Origin: Saprospiraceae bacterium
GTDB taxonomy: Bacteria > Bacteroidota > Bacteroidia > Chitinophagales > Saprospiraceae
Assembly (NCBI GenBank): GCA_028285545.1
Contig: JANQPA010000036.1
Coordinates: 62,001-126,000, forward strand
Length of the DNA: 64,000 nt
Direction of reading: 5' to 3'
Below are positions 40,835 through 49,165 of the stretch, one piece after another (position 1 is the stretch's first letter; each line of letters begins with the position of its first letter). The translations under genes were made by a program, and so were the position numbers. The notes under the pieces are model-generated. The model made no database searches and was not told the origin of the DNA. It worked only from the letters and a program-made list of their open reading frames with translations.

Positions 40835-43800
40835 TCAATCCACTTTTTCAGGTACTATCAATCCATTGATTTTTTCTTTTTTCAGCAACTGATTAAAAAT
40901 GGCAATCTCTTTATCGACAACGCTATTGTATTCATCCACTATTCCTTGATATTCTTTTTTTAAATCTTCATAACGTTCCAACACTCCTCCGGTGGGCCGA
41001 TGATGAGCATTCATGGCAACTCCATAAAGCCGGCCAATATGATTACTGAAAACCCTGGGGAAATTAATATTGTCTTGACTTGCCTCTGCTTTATTTTGGA
41101 TAATTTGATCTTCTATGGCAGTCAATTTTTTTGATATATCTGAGCTAACAGTTTTTAATTCTTTTGAATGCCCAGCCTTAATAGCGAGCTCAGAAATTGA
41201 CTTTATTTGATCACGCAAGGCTCTTAGATTTTTAATTCTTTTATGAGATTCGGTAATCATTTCTCTTATTTCCAATACAAGATCCAATTGAGCCTGATAG
41301 TCTTCCTGTTTTACATGGGTCCATCTAGGGTCGGGTAGAATGCTTAAAGCTTGAGATTTTTTCCACTCTCCATGACTCAATTCTATTTGATAATCACCTG
41401 GAACAGCATAAGGCCCTGGAGAAGGATTACTAATAACCATGGCAACTAAATTACTGACGAGTTCCGGTCCTTCGTGTCTAAGATTCCAATTAATGGTATT
41501 AAATCCTTTCTTTACTCTAATTTTATTGAGTCGATTTTTAGCCTTAGAAGAAAGGGTTCTTATTAAATTTCCTTTGTCATCCTTAATACTGATCTGGAAT
41601 GCTTCCTTTTTGTCGGGGGTATTTGCCAGGTAAAAGTGGATTTTAGCCTGATAATCTCTGACAGTAGTTCTAATGGCAGCTCTTGGTTTAAAAGCAATCT
41701 TTTGATCCGTGGCCATATTAGCCTGTAACTGATGCAAAGGGCTTAGGTCATCCAAGATCCAAAATGCTCTTCCCTGGGTACTTATTATGAGATCATTTTC
41801 ATAAACTTCCATATCCGTTATCGGCACTACCGGAAGGTTCAACTGAAAAGGTTGCCAATTTTTTCCATTATCAAAAGAAACATACATTCCAAATTCAGTT
41901 CCTGCATAAAGGAGCCCTTCTTTCCGAGGGTCTTCAGCAATAGCTCTTACAAAATGATCTTCTGGAATACCATTGCCGTCAGTAAGTAATTGCCAGTTTT
42001 TTCCAAAATTATCGGTAAGGAATATATAGGGTTTAAAATCATTATAGCGATAATTATAGGCCACAAGCAAAGCTCTTCCCGCTTTATGTGAGGAAAGTTC
42101 GATCTTATTAATGGTCCCTTCGAATGGCATGCCTTTAGGAGTAATATTTTGCCAGCTTTGACCATTATCTCTGGAAATATGCAAAAGTCCATCATCACTG
42201 CCTGCCCAAAATTCACCCGCTTGATGAGGAGACTCTTCAAAAGCAAAAATAGAGGAATACACCTCTACACCGGTTGCATCATGTTGAATTGGCCCACCAG
42301 GAATACCATGGTACTTATCCAATGCTCTTGTCAAATCAGGACTGATTCTTTCCCAGGTTTGCCCATCATCTGTTGTTTTGTGAACATAATTCGAGGTATG
42401 ATATACTTCCTGAGGATTATGCTGTGAAACCACAATTGGGAAATTCCATTGCCAGCGGTATTTAAGGTCCCTTTGCTCAGTACCTTCTGTGTAATGTGGA
42501 TAGGCAGTGACCTGCCTTACATGACCAGTTTTGCGATTCATTATGGTAATTTCACCACTATAACTTCCCGCCCAGAGAATATCGGGGTTGCCTGGATGGA
42601 CTCCTACATCAGCACATTCACCTCCACCAATGGAATACCAGTTTTGGAAGGGGGTGACTCCGCCGGTATTATGACTTGAAACACTAATTGTGGAATTATC
42701 TTGTTGGCCTGCATATAATCGATAGGGAAACTGATAATCTATTGTTAATCTGTAAAATTCTGATGTGGGTTGATTCAATTGAGTAGACCAGGATTTACCA
42801 CCATTCAAACTAACACATGCTCCTCCATCATTACAGTTGATCATAATATCTGGATTGTTGGGATTAATCCAAAGACCGTGGGTATCCCCATGAGGAACCG
42901 AAATGCGCTGATCAAAAGTTTTTCCTCCATCAATCGATTTATAAAAGCTAACGTTATTGGAGTATAGTGTATTCTCATTGGTTGGATGGGCAGTAATATG
43001 AGAGTAATACCAACCTCTTTGCCTGAGTTGATGATCTCTACAAACCCGTCGCCAGTTTTGCCCACCATCATCAGATCGATATAAACCTCCTTTTTCTTCT
43101 TCTTCAGCCTGTATAATGGCCCAGATACGATTGGGATTGGCAGGGGAGATGGCTAATCCAATTTTTCCTAATAAACCTTCAGGTAATCCTCCACCTAATT
43201 TTTCCCAGGTAGTACCTCCATTGCCTGACTTCCAAATACCTCCTTCCGGGCCACCATCTATCATGGTCCAGGGTTTTCTTTCCGCACGCCACATAGCTGC
43301 AAATAATTCTCTTGGATTATTGGGGTTCATCACAATATCAATTGCTCCTGTAGAATCGCTTACAAATAGAACCTGTTCCCAATTCTCACCACCATCTTTA
43401 CTTCTGTAGATACCCCGTTCTGGATTTTTACCAAAAATCTGACCTAGTGCTGCTACATAGACCCAGTTTGGATTATGAGGATGCACTACAATTTTTCCAA
43501 TTTGCCCAGCTTTAGGAAGGCCTATATGTTTCCATTTTCTTCCTCCATCTTCAGATTTGTACATTCCAATTCCTGGAGAAATATTTCCTCTGGGGGCTGC
43601 GGAACCAGTGCCAACATAAATAACTTCCGAATCAGATGGAGCTACAGTAATAGCCCCTATACTACCCGCGTCGATTTGTCCGTCAGAAATGTTTCGCCAA
43701 TTCATGCCTGCATCATCGGTTTTCCAAACTCCTCCTCCGGTAGCTCCCATATAAAAAGTGAATGGTTTTTCGGGAATTCCGGCAATGGCAGTAGAACGCC

Positions 43801-43942
43801 CTCCCCGGCTTGGTCCAACAGAGCGATATTTCAAACCATCAAACAAAATAGGATCAACGGTTTGATTTTTTTCATGTGTTTGGGCATTAGTTGTAAAAGG
43901 GAAAAGGAGAAAAATGAAGAAGAACAGGCGAATAAAGGTCAT
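40835..43942 (-). CDS. Secreted VPS10/sortilin-like Asp-box beta-propeller protein, second copy
   Basis: 1035 residues with a signal peptide ending TTNAQ. Asp-box blades run from ~50 to ~740 (GGVWKTDDAGMNW, YKSEDGGRKWKHIG, YRSKDGGENWEQV, YKSIDGGKTFD, VSLNGGKSWST), followed by a C-terminal domain with IKDDKGNLIRTLSSKAK strands and helices. It is homologous to the protein at 32497 but clearly diverged. Bacterial VPS10-type proteins have no established activity; peptide or protein binding is a guess from eukaryotic sortilins. The frame stops 15 bp from the AATACCCC array. It is divergent from the first M20 hydrolase gene. Confidence 0.9.
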   Translation of the reverse strand: MTFIRLFFFIFLLFPFTTNAQTHEKNQTVDPILFDGLKYRSVGPSRGGRSTAIAGIPEKPFTFYMGATGGGVWKTDDAGMNWRNISDGQIDAGSIGAITVAPSDSEVIYVGTGSAAPRGNISPGIGMYKSEDGGRKWKHIGLPKAGQIGKIVVHPHNPNWVYVAALGQIFGKNPERGIYRSKDGGENWEQVLFVSDSTGAIDIVMNPNNPRELFAAMWRAERKPWTMIDGGPEGGIWKSGNGGTTWEKLGGGLPEGLLGKIGLAISPANPNRIWAIIQAEEEEKGGLYRSDDGGQNWRRVCRDHQLRQRGWYYSHITAHPTNENTLYSNNVSFYKSIDGGKTFDQRISVPHGDTHGLWINPNNPDIMINCNDGGACVSLNGGKSWSTQLNQPTSEFYRLTIDYQFPYRLYAGQQDNSTISVSSHNTGGVTPFQNWYSIGGGECADVGVHPGNPDILWAGSYSGEITIMNRKTGHVRQVTAYPHYTEGTEQRDLKYRWQWNFPIVVSQHNPQEVYHTSNYVHKTTDDGQTWERISPDLTRALDKYHGIPGGPIQHDATGVEVYSSIFAFEESPHQAGEFWAGSDDGLLHISRDNGQSWQNITPKGMPFEGTINKIELSSHKAGRALLVAYNYRYNDFKPYIFLTDNFGKNWQLLTDGNGIPEDHFVRAIAEDPRKEGLLYAGTEFGMYVSFDNGKNWQPFQLNLPVVPITDMEVYENDLIISTQGRAFWILDDLSPLHQLQANMATDQKIAFKPRAAIRTTVRDYQAKIHFYLANTPDKKEAFQISIKDDKGNLIRTLSSKAKNRLNKIRVKKGFNTINWNLRHEGPELVSNLVAMVISNPSPGPYAVPGDYQIELSHGEWKKSQALSILPDPRWTHVKQEDYQAQLDLVLEIREMITESHKRIKNLRALRDQIKSISELAIKAGHSKELKTVSSDISKKLTAIEDQIIQNKAEASQDNINFPRVFSNHIGRLYGVAMNAHHRPTGGVLERYEDLKKEYQGIVDEYNSVVDKEIAIFNQLLKKEKINGLIVPEKVD

Positions 43943-44006
43943 GTTGTTTAGGAGTTAATGTCGAAAAATGAAATTTTGCTGATTTAACAAATATAAAATT
44001 AGAGCG

Positions 44007-44019
44007 CACTCTTTGAGTG
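44007..44019. promoter_or_regulatory. Short dyad CACTCTTTGAGTG
   Basis: 5-bp arms around TTT in the 146-bp region between divergent VPS10 and M20 genes. It is a candidate operator only; no promoter consensus is clear nearby. Confidence 0.25.
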
Positions 44020-44088
44020 ATTTATTGTAAAAAAATTTCTTATTTTCCAAAGAATTAAAAATCTAGAATTTGAAAAAGCTATCACATT

Positions 44089-45711
44089 ATGAAAACTTTT
44101 AAAATTGGATTAGTAGGATTACTGCTTGTCATTTTTCTCGCAAATGGCTGGTCACAATCAAAAACTTTTTCAGCAGAAAAAATAGCTGCCCTGAAAAAGG
44201 AGGTGGACCAAAAAATCCAAACCAAGACCAAAATGGCCCAGGTTATGGTGGATAAGGTCTTTTCATTTGCGGAATTAGGCTTCCAGGAATTTGAAACCTC
44301 TAAATACCTTACAGACATCTTAAAAGAAAATGGATTTGAGATTGAATATGGAATTTCAGGAGTTCCAACAGCCTGGTGGGCAAAATGGGGCTCCGGTAAA
44401 CCTGTAATAGCTTTGGGAAGTGATTTGGATTGTATCCCCAAAGCTTCTCAAAAACCTGGAGTGGCTTACCATGATCCTATTATCGAAGGAGCACCTGGAC
44501 ATGGGGAAGGGCATAACTCCGGCACCCCTCTCAATATTATTTCTGCTCTTACCGTCAAAGAAATAATGGAACGTGAAGGTATTCAGGGCACCTTAATTTT
44601 GTGGCCTGGCGTAGCGGAAGAGCAATTGGGAACCAAAGCCTATTTTACCAGAGATGGCTATTTTGATGAGGTTGATTTATGCATTTTTACTCATGTATCT
44701 AGCAATTTGAGTGTGAGTTACGGACAAGCCAGAGGGACAGGACTTATTTCTGTCGAGTATACTTTTGAAGGCGAGTCCGCTCATTCAGCAGGTGCACCCT
44801 GGCGAGGTCGAAGTGCTGCTGATGCCGTGGAATTAATGAATATTGGTTGGCAGTATGCCAGAGAACATCTCAATCCCATTCATCGTTCTCATTCAATAAT
44901 TAATAATGGAGGTGACCAGCCTAATGTAGTACCCTCTAAGGCTTCCATCTGGTACTATTTCAGAGAAATTACCTATCCAGGTATTATGAAGCTTTATGAA
45001 AAGGCCAATAAAATCGCTGACGGAGCAGCTTTGATGACCGATACTAAGGTCAGTAGGAGGATCTTAGGCTCCGCATGGCCAAGGCATTTTAATGAAGTAA
45101 TGGCCAAAACGATGTATGAAAATATAAAAGTAGTAGGTCTCCCGGAATGGTCAGAAGAGGATCAAATGCTGGCAAAGGCTGTTCAGGCGGAAGTGAATTC
45201 TCCTAGAAATACTGATGGCCTACCCACAGAGTTGGCTGAAATAGGCCGCCCGGTTACTCGCCCAATTAGTGGAGGTTCAGATGATATTGGAGATATTTCC
45301 TGGAAATTACCCACCATCACCATGCGATTTCCATCTAATATACCTGGTTTGCAGGGACATCACTGGTCAAATGCCATTGCTATGGCAACACCTATTGCGC
45401 ATAAAGGGGTAGTGGCTGGTGCCAGAGCTGAAGGAATGACCCTTATTGATTTTTTCTGCAAACCTGAATTGGTAGAACAAGCCTGGGAATATTTTAAAAA
45501 TGAACAAGGGATGAAGCAAAAATACATCCCAATGGTCACTAAGGATGACAAACCTGCCATTCATCTCAATACTGAAATCATGGAAGAGTTCAGACCTCAA
45601 TTGGAAAAAGTATATTACGATGAATCAAAATATGGATCCTATTTGGAACAATTGGGGATAAAGTATCCAACTTTGAGGAAAGATCAGATGGAGAAGGTGA
45701 GGGATAAGTGA
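44089..45711 (+). CDS. Secreted M20 amidohydrolase (AbgB-like), copy A
   Basis: 540 residues with a signal peptide ending GWSQ. M20 di-metal hydrolase of the AbgB (p-aminobenzoyl-glutamate hydrolase B) branch. Motifs: ELGFQEFETSKYL, GSDLDCIPKASQ, the HGEGHNSG metal site, WPGVAEE, the lid domain GESAHSAGAPWRGRSAADAVE, NNGGDQPNVVPSKASIWYY, and GLQGHHWSNAIAMATPIAHKG. Soluble AbgB in E. coli is cytoplasmic; here a signal peptide sends it to the periplasm, where it may cleave N-acyl or amide bonds of peptides or amino acids. No AbgA-like partner lies nearby. The next gene is a very close duplicate. Confidence 0.9.
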   Translation: MKTFKIGLVGLLLVIFLANGWSQSKTFSAEKIAALKKEVDQKIQTKTKMAQVMVDKVFSFAELGFQEFETSKYLTDILKENGFEIEYGISGVPTAWWAKWGSGKPVIALGSDLDCIPKASQKPGVAYHDPIIEGAPGHGEGHNSGTPLNIISALTVKEIMEREGIQGTLILWPGVAEEQLGTKAYFTRDGYFDEVDLCIFTHVSSNLSVSYGQARGTGLISVEYTFEGESAHSAGAPWRGRSAADAVELMNIGWQYAREHLNPIHRSHSIINNGGDQPNVVPSKASIWYYFREITYPGIMKLYEKANKIADGAALMTDTKVSRRILGSAWPRHFNEVMAKTMYENIKVVGLPEWSEEDQMLAKAVQAEVNSPRNTDGLPTELAEIGRPVTRPISGGSDDIGDISWKLPTITMRFPSNIPGLQGHHWSNAIAMATPIAHKGVVAGARAEGMTLIDFFCKPELVEQAWEYFKNEQGMKQKYIPMVTKDDKPAIHLNTEIMEEFRPQLEKVYYDESKYGSYLEQLGIKYPTLRKDQMEKVRDK

Positions 45712-45820
45712 TTAGGGGTTCCACGGGTTCAGGGATTCACGGTTCGAGGGGGACCTTGGTTTGGAGGAACTGATTTGAGGATAGACAATTTTTTTAGCAA
45801 TCAATTTAACTAAATGCAAT
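45712..45820. repeat. Spacer between the M20 duplicates with GGTTC-type units
   Basis: Begins with loosely repeated GGTTCCACGGGTTCAGGGATTCACGGTTCG units (45717-45746), then an AT-rich promoter-sized stretch. It is unlike the corresponding region upstream of copy A, so the duplication did not carry the promoter region unchanged. Confidence 0.45.
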
Positions 45821-47431
45821 ATGGACAAAATTAAAAAAGGATTTACGCTAATTTTGGTGCTCACCTGGGCAGCAAGTAGTTGGGCACAAACAAATAAATA
45901 TTCCGATGAAAAAATAGCCGCTCTTAAAAAAGAGGTGGATGAAAAGGTGCAAGCCAAGGATAAAATGGCTCAGGTGATGGTAGATAAAGTTTTTTCTTTT
46001 GCAGAACTGGGTTTTCAGGAAGTAGAAACCTCTAAATATCTCACCGACATTCTCAAAGAAAATGGATTTGAAATTGAATACGGTATATCCGGAGTACCTA
46101 CAGCCTGGTGGGCAAAATGGGGATCTGGAAAGCCGGTTATTGCACTGGGAAGTGATTTGGATTGTATTCCCAAAGCTTCTCAAAAACCTGGTGTAGCCTA
46201 TCATGATCCTATTGTTGAAGGAGCACCTGGCCATGGGGAAGGGCATAATGCCGGAAACCCATTAAATGTGGTGGCTGCTCTTACGGTCAAGGAAGTAATG
46301 GAAAGAGAAGGCATTCAGGGAACTTTGATACTATGGCCTGGAGTAGCGGAAGAATTGGTAGGAACCAAGGCCTACTTCACTCGCGATGGCTATTTTGATG
46401 ATGTGGATCTTTGTATTTTCACTCACGTTTCCAATAATTTGAGTGTAAGTTATGGACAAGCAAGAGGGACAGGACTTATTTCTGTAGAATATACTTTTGA
46501 AGGTGAATCTGCTCACTCTGCCGGAGCACCCTGGCGGGGTAGGAGCGCTGCCGATGCAGTAGAATTGATGAGTATTGGTTGGCAGTACGCCAGAGAGCAT
46601 ACCAATCCCATCCATCGTTCCCATTCCATCATTAATAATGGAGGGGACCAACCCAATGTAGTACCTTCTAAAGCTTCCATTTGGTATTATTTCAGAGAAA
46701 TTACTTATCCAGGAATCATGAAGCTTTATGAAAAGGCCAATAAAATAGCTGATGGAGCGGCGATGATGACCGATACCAAAGTGAGCAGAAGGATACTAGG
46801 TTCGGCCTGGCCTCGACATTTTAATCAGGTGATGGCAGAAACGATGTATGAAAATATTAAGGTTGTAGGCCTCCCAGAATGGTCTGAAGAAGATCAAATC
46901 CTGGCCAGGGCGGTTCAAAGAGAGGTGAATTCGGTTAGGGATACCAATGGCCTGGCTACTAAACTGGACGAAATAGGCCGCCCGGTTAGTCGCCCAATTA
47001 GTGGTGGTTCAGATGATATCGGAGATATTTCCTGGAAACTACCCACGATTACGATGCGTTTTCCTTCCAACATTCCTGGCCTGCAGGGGCATCACTGGTC
47101 AAACGCTATTGCCATGGCTACCCCTATTGCCCACAAAGGTGTAGTAGCAGGTGCCAGAGCCGAAGCCATGACCTTAATCGATCTTTTCTGTAAGCCTGAA
47201 CTGGTTGAAAAATCCTGGGAGTATTTTAAGAATGAACAAGGAATGAAACAACAATATATTCCTATGGTTACCAAAGAAGATAAACCTGCCATTGAGTTGA
47301 ATACCGAAATTATGGAAGAATTCAGACCTCAATTGGAAAAGGTGTATTATGATGAATCGAAATATAGCAGTTACCTGGAACAGCTTGGCATTAAATATCC
47401 GACTTTGAGGAAGGATCAAATGAAGAAATAA
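45821..47431 (+). CDS. Secreted M20 amidohydrolase (AbgB-like), copy B
   Basis: 536 residues with a signal peptide (MDKIKKGFTLILVLTWAASSWA). From residue ~25 on it follows copy A with only scattered substitutions, and all metal-binding and lid motifs are unchanged (HGEGHNAG, WPGVAEE, HHWSNAIAMATP). The signal peptides differ much more than the mature parts. Differences are mostly conservative (e.g. NSG to NAG at the metal site; EVNSPRNTDGLPTEL against EVNSVRDTNGLATKL). It is a recent tandem duplication with both copies under purifying selection, inferred from intact frames. It is closed by the strong terminator hairpin at 47439. Confidence 0.9.
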   Translation: MDKIKKGFTLILVLTWAASSWAQTNKYSDEKIAALKKEVDEKVQAKDKMAQVMVDKVFSFAELGFQEVETSKYLTDILKENGFEIEYGISGVPTAWWAKWGSGKPVIALGSDLDCIPKASQKPGVAYHDPIVEGAPGHGEGHNAGNPLNVVAALTVKEVMEREGIQGTLILWPGVAEELVGTKAYFTRDGYFDDVDLCIFTHVSNNLSVSYGQARGTGLISVEYTFEGESAHSAGAPWRGRSAADAVELMSIGWQYAREHTNPIHRSHSIINNGGDQPNVVPSKASIWYYFREITYPGIMKLYEKANKIADGAAMMTDTKVSRRILGSAWPRHFNQVMAETMYENIKVVGLPEWSEEDQILARAVQREVNSVRDTNGLATKLDEIGRPVSRPISGGSDDIGDISWKLPTITMRFPSNIPGLQGHHWSNAIAMATPIAHKGVVAGARAEAMTLIDLFCKPELVEKSWEYFKNEQGMKQQYIPMVTKEDKPAIELNTEIMEEFRPQLEKVYYDESKYSSYLEQLGIKYPTLRKDQMKK

Positions 47432-47438
47432 TTTTCTG

Positions 47439-47467
47439 GAACGAAGCGAATTTTATTCGCTTCGTTC
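47439..47467. terminator. Bidirectional terminator hairpin between convergent genes
   Basis: GAACGAAGCGAAT (47439-47451) and ATTCGCTTCGTTC (47455-47467) are perfect 13-bp arms with loop TTT. It is followed on the plus strand by a T-rich stretch, and the minus-strand gene stop (47453) lies in the hairpin. Confidence 0.8.
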
Positions 47468-48685
47468 TGCTAATTTTTTTCCAGCAATCCATCCTCCAGT
47501 CCAAGCCGCCTGAAAGTTAAAACCTCCAGTGACTGCATCAATGTTTAGCACTTCTCCGGCGAAAAATAGCTTAGGATGGACTTTACTTTCGAAGGTTTTG
47601 AAATTAATTTCTTTGAGGTCGACTCCACCTGCCGTTACAAATTCCTCTTTGAAGGTGCTTTTACCTTTTACCTCGAATTCACAAGCTCCGATTTGTTGAG
47701 TCAATGTAGAAGCCTGTTTTTTATTTAGATCAGCCCACTTTAGGTTTGCTGAAATGCCACTGGCCAAACAAAGGCTTTGCCAAAGCCGTGAAGGAATACC
47801 AAATAGGGAATGCTTCTGTATCTGTTTTTTGGCGGAAGATATTTTATTTTCTAAGATGGAAGTACGGATATCTTCCAGATCTTGATTGGGCCAGTTGACC
47901 TGGATTTTAAAATGATATTTCAAATCATTCAATATTATGGCTCCCCAGGCGGACAATTTTAAAATAGCTGGCCCGCTGAGCCCCCAGTGAGTAATCAAGA
48001 CCGGACCGTCGCTTTCCAAAGGAGATCCCAGTACTTTTACTTTTGCGTTAGGCATGCTGATTCCAGGAAGGTTCCTGATTCTTAAATCTTTAATGTTAAA
48101 AGTAAAAAGGGAGGGGACTGGTTGAATAATGGTGTGACCAAGATTGGAAAGAAGGCCCCATACTTTGGTGTTACTTCCAGTAGCTACCATTACTTTTTTA
48201 GCAAAAAATAATTGGGAGGATGTTTTTATCTGCCACTCATCTTCTGAATTTAAAGGAGGAGTAATATGTTCTACTCTTTGTCGGGTCAACAATTGTATGC
48301 CCAAATTTTGGATGGATTGAATAAAACAATCAATTATGGTTTGGGAATCATCAGAAGTGGGAAATATTCTCCCATCCTCCTCAATTTTAGTATCCACCCC
48401 TTTTTTATCCAACCAATCGAGCATATCCCCACAGGCAAATTGATGGAAAGGGCCAATTAATTCTTTTTCTCCCCTAGGGTAATATTGAGTCAGTTCTCTT
48501 GGATCAAAACAGGCGTGCGTCACATTACACCTGCCACCACCAGATACTTTTACTTTGGTTAAAACCTCTTTTCCTCTTTCTAATATTATGATTCTGGCTG
48601 CAGGATCAAGCTCCGCGGCTCTAATGGCAGCAAAAAAACCCGCAGCGCCTCCACCAATAATGATAATATCTGAATGTTTCGTCAT
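47453..48685 (-). CDS. HI0933/YhiN-family NAD(P)/FAD-dependent oxidoreductase
   Basis: 410 residues, cytosolic. N-terminal FAD-binding GGGAAGFFAAIRA (residues 11-23), the family signature KVSGGGRCNVTH near residue 48, then DGRIFPTS, and a C-terminal FAD-binding segment FFAGEVLNIDAVTGGFNFQAAWTGGWIAG. HI0933/YhiN family members are flavoproteins; few have a defined substrate (one relative, BaiN, acts on bile-acid intermediates). The gene is convergent with the M20 pair and ends in the terminator hairpin. It is divergent from blaI, with 111 bp between. No cofactor-binding residue seems missing. Confidence 0.9.
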   Translation of the reverse strand: MTKHSDIIIIGGGAAGFFAAIRAAELDPAARIIILERGKEVLTKVKVSGGGRCNVTHACFDPRELTQYYPRGEKELIGPFHQFACGDMLDWLDKKGVDTKIEEDGRIFPTSDDSQTIIDCFIQSIQNLGIQLLTRQRVEHITPPLNSEDEWQIKTSSQLFFAKKVMVATGSNTKVWGLLSNLGHTIIQPVPSLFTFNIKDLRIRNLPGISMPNAKVKVLGSPLESDGPVLITHWGLSGPAILKLSAWGAIILNDLKYHFKIQVNWPNQDLEDIRTSILENKISSAKKQIQKHSLFGIPSRLWQSLCLASGISANLKWADLNKKQASTLTQQIGACEFEVKGKSTFKEEFVTAGGVDLKEINFKTFESKVHPKLFFAGEVLNIDAVTGGFNFQAAWTGGWIAGKKLAERSE

Positions 48686-48760
48686 GCCGCAAAGGTAAAA
48701 AGGTTTTTTGAAGGTGGAAGGTGGAGTTGGAAGGTGGCAATTATTTTAACGTTTACATCG

Positions 48761-48791
48761 TTGATTTAACGAAATTTTCGTTATATATTTG
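48761..48791 (+). promoter_or_regulatory. Promoter of the blaI operon
   Basis: A -33 TTG (48761-48763) and a perfect -7 TATATTTG (48784-48791) are separated by 20 bp. The ATG is 6 bp after the -7 element, so the transcript should be leaderless or nearly so. Confidence 0.7.
48767..48783. promoter_or_regulatory. Probable BlaI operator in the promoter spacer
   Basis: TAACGAAATTTTCGTTA has 8-bp arms around one base and fills nearly the whole spacer between -33 and -7. It is adjacent to a second partial dyad (TAACGTTTACATCGTTGA, 48747-48764). BlaI/MecI repressors bind such dyads over promoters, so autoregulation is likely. Confidence 0.65.
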
Positions 48792-48796
48792 ATGCT

Positions 48797-49165
48797 ATGA
48801 AAACATTACTACCAAAAGAGGAGCAGGTCATGCAAATTCTTTGGCGTCTGGAAAAAGCCTTCGTCAAAGAAATATTGGATGAGATGGAATCTCCAAAGCC
48901 TCCCATAACCACTCTATCTTCAACTGTAAGGAAGCTGGAAGAAAAGGGTTTGGTTGGGCATGAATCCTTTGGTAAGGCGCACCGATATTTTCCAGTATTA
49001 AAAAAAAATGAATACCGAAAGCGCTCTTTTAATAAGCTAATGCAGCAGTATTTTGAAGGATCACCAGAAGAATTGCTATCTTTTTTCGTTAAAGAAGAAG
49101 AAATGGAATTGGACGATTTAAATGAACTATTGGAAAAGATTAAAAAGAAAGAACAGAATGGGTAA
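48797..49165 (+). CDS. BlaI/MecI/CopY-family transcriptional repressor
   Basis: 122 residues. N-terminal winged helix (PKEEQVMQILWRLEKAFVKEI, then PPITTLSSTVRKLEEKGLV and the wing HESFGKAHRYFPVL) and a C-terminal helical dimerisation region (MQQYFEGSPEELLSFFV). BlaI is classically cleaved when its M56 sensor partner detects a signal. It overlaps the lipoprotein gene by 8 bp and is followed by two M56-protease genes. A palindrome lies in its own promoter. There is no beta-lactamase in the window, so the regulated response is not necessarily antibiotic resistance. Confidence 0.92.
   Translation: MKTLLPKEEQVMQILWRLEKAFVKEILDEMESPKPPITTLSSTVRKLEEKGLVGHESFGKAHRYFPVLKKNEYRKRSFNKLMQQYFEGSPEELLSFFVKEEEMELDDLNELLEKIKKKEQNG

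Noticed and set aside
40689-40892. Plus-strand Pro-rich ORF (IPQYPNTP repeats)
   Set aside because: It is a translation of the AATACCCC tandem array overlapping the VPS10 gene end; no support as a gene.
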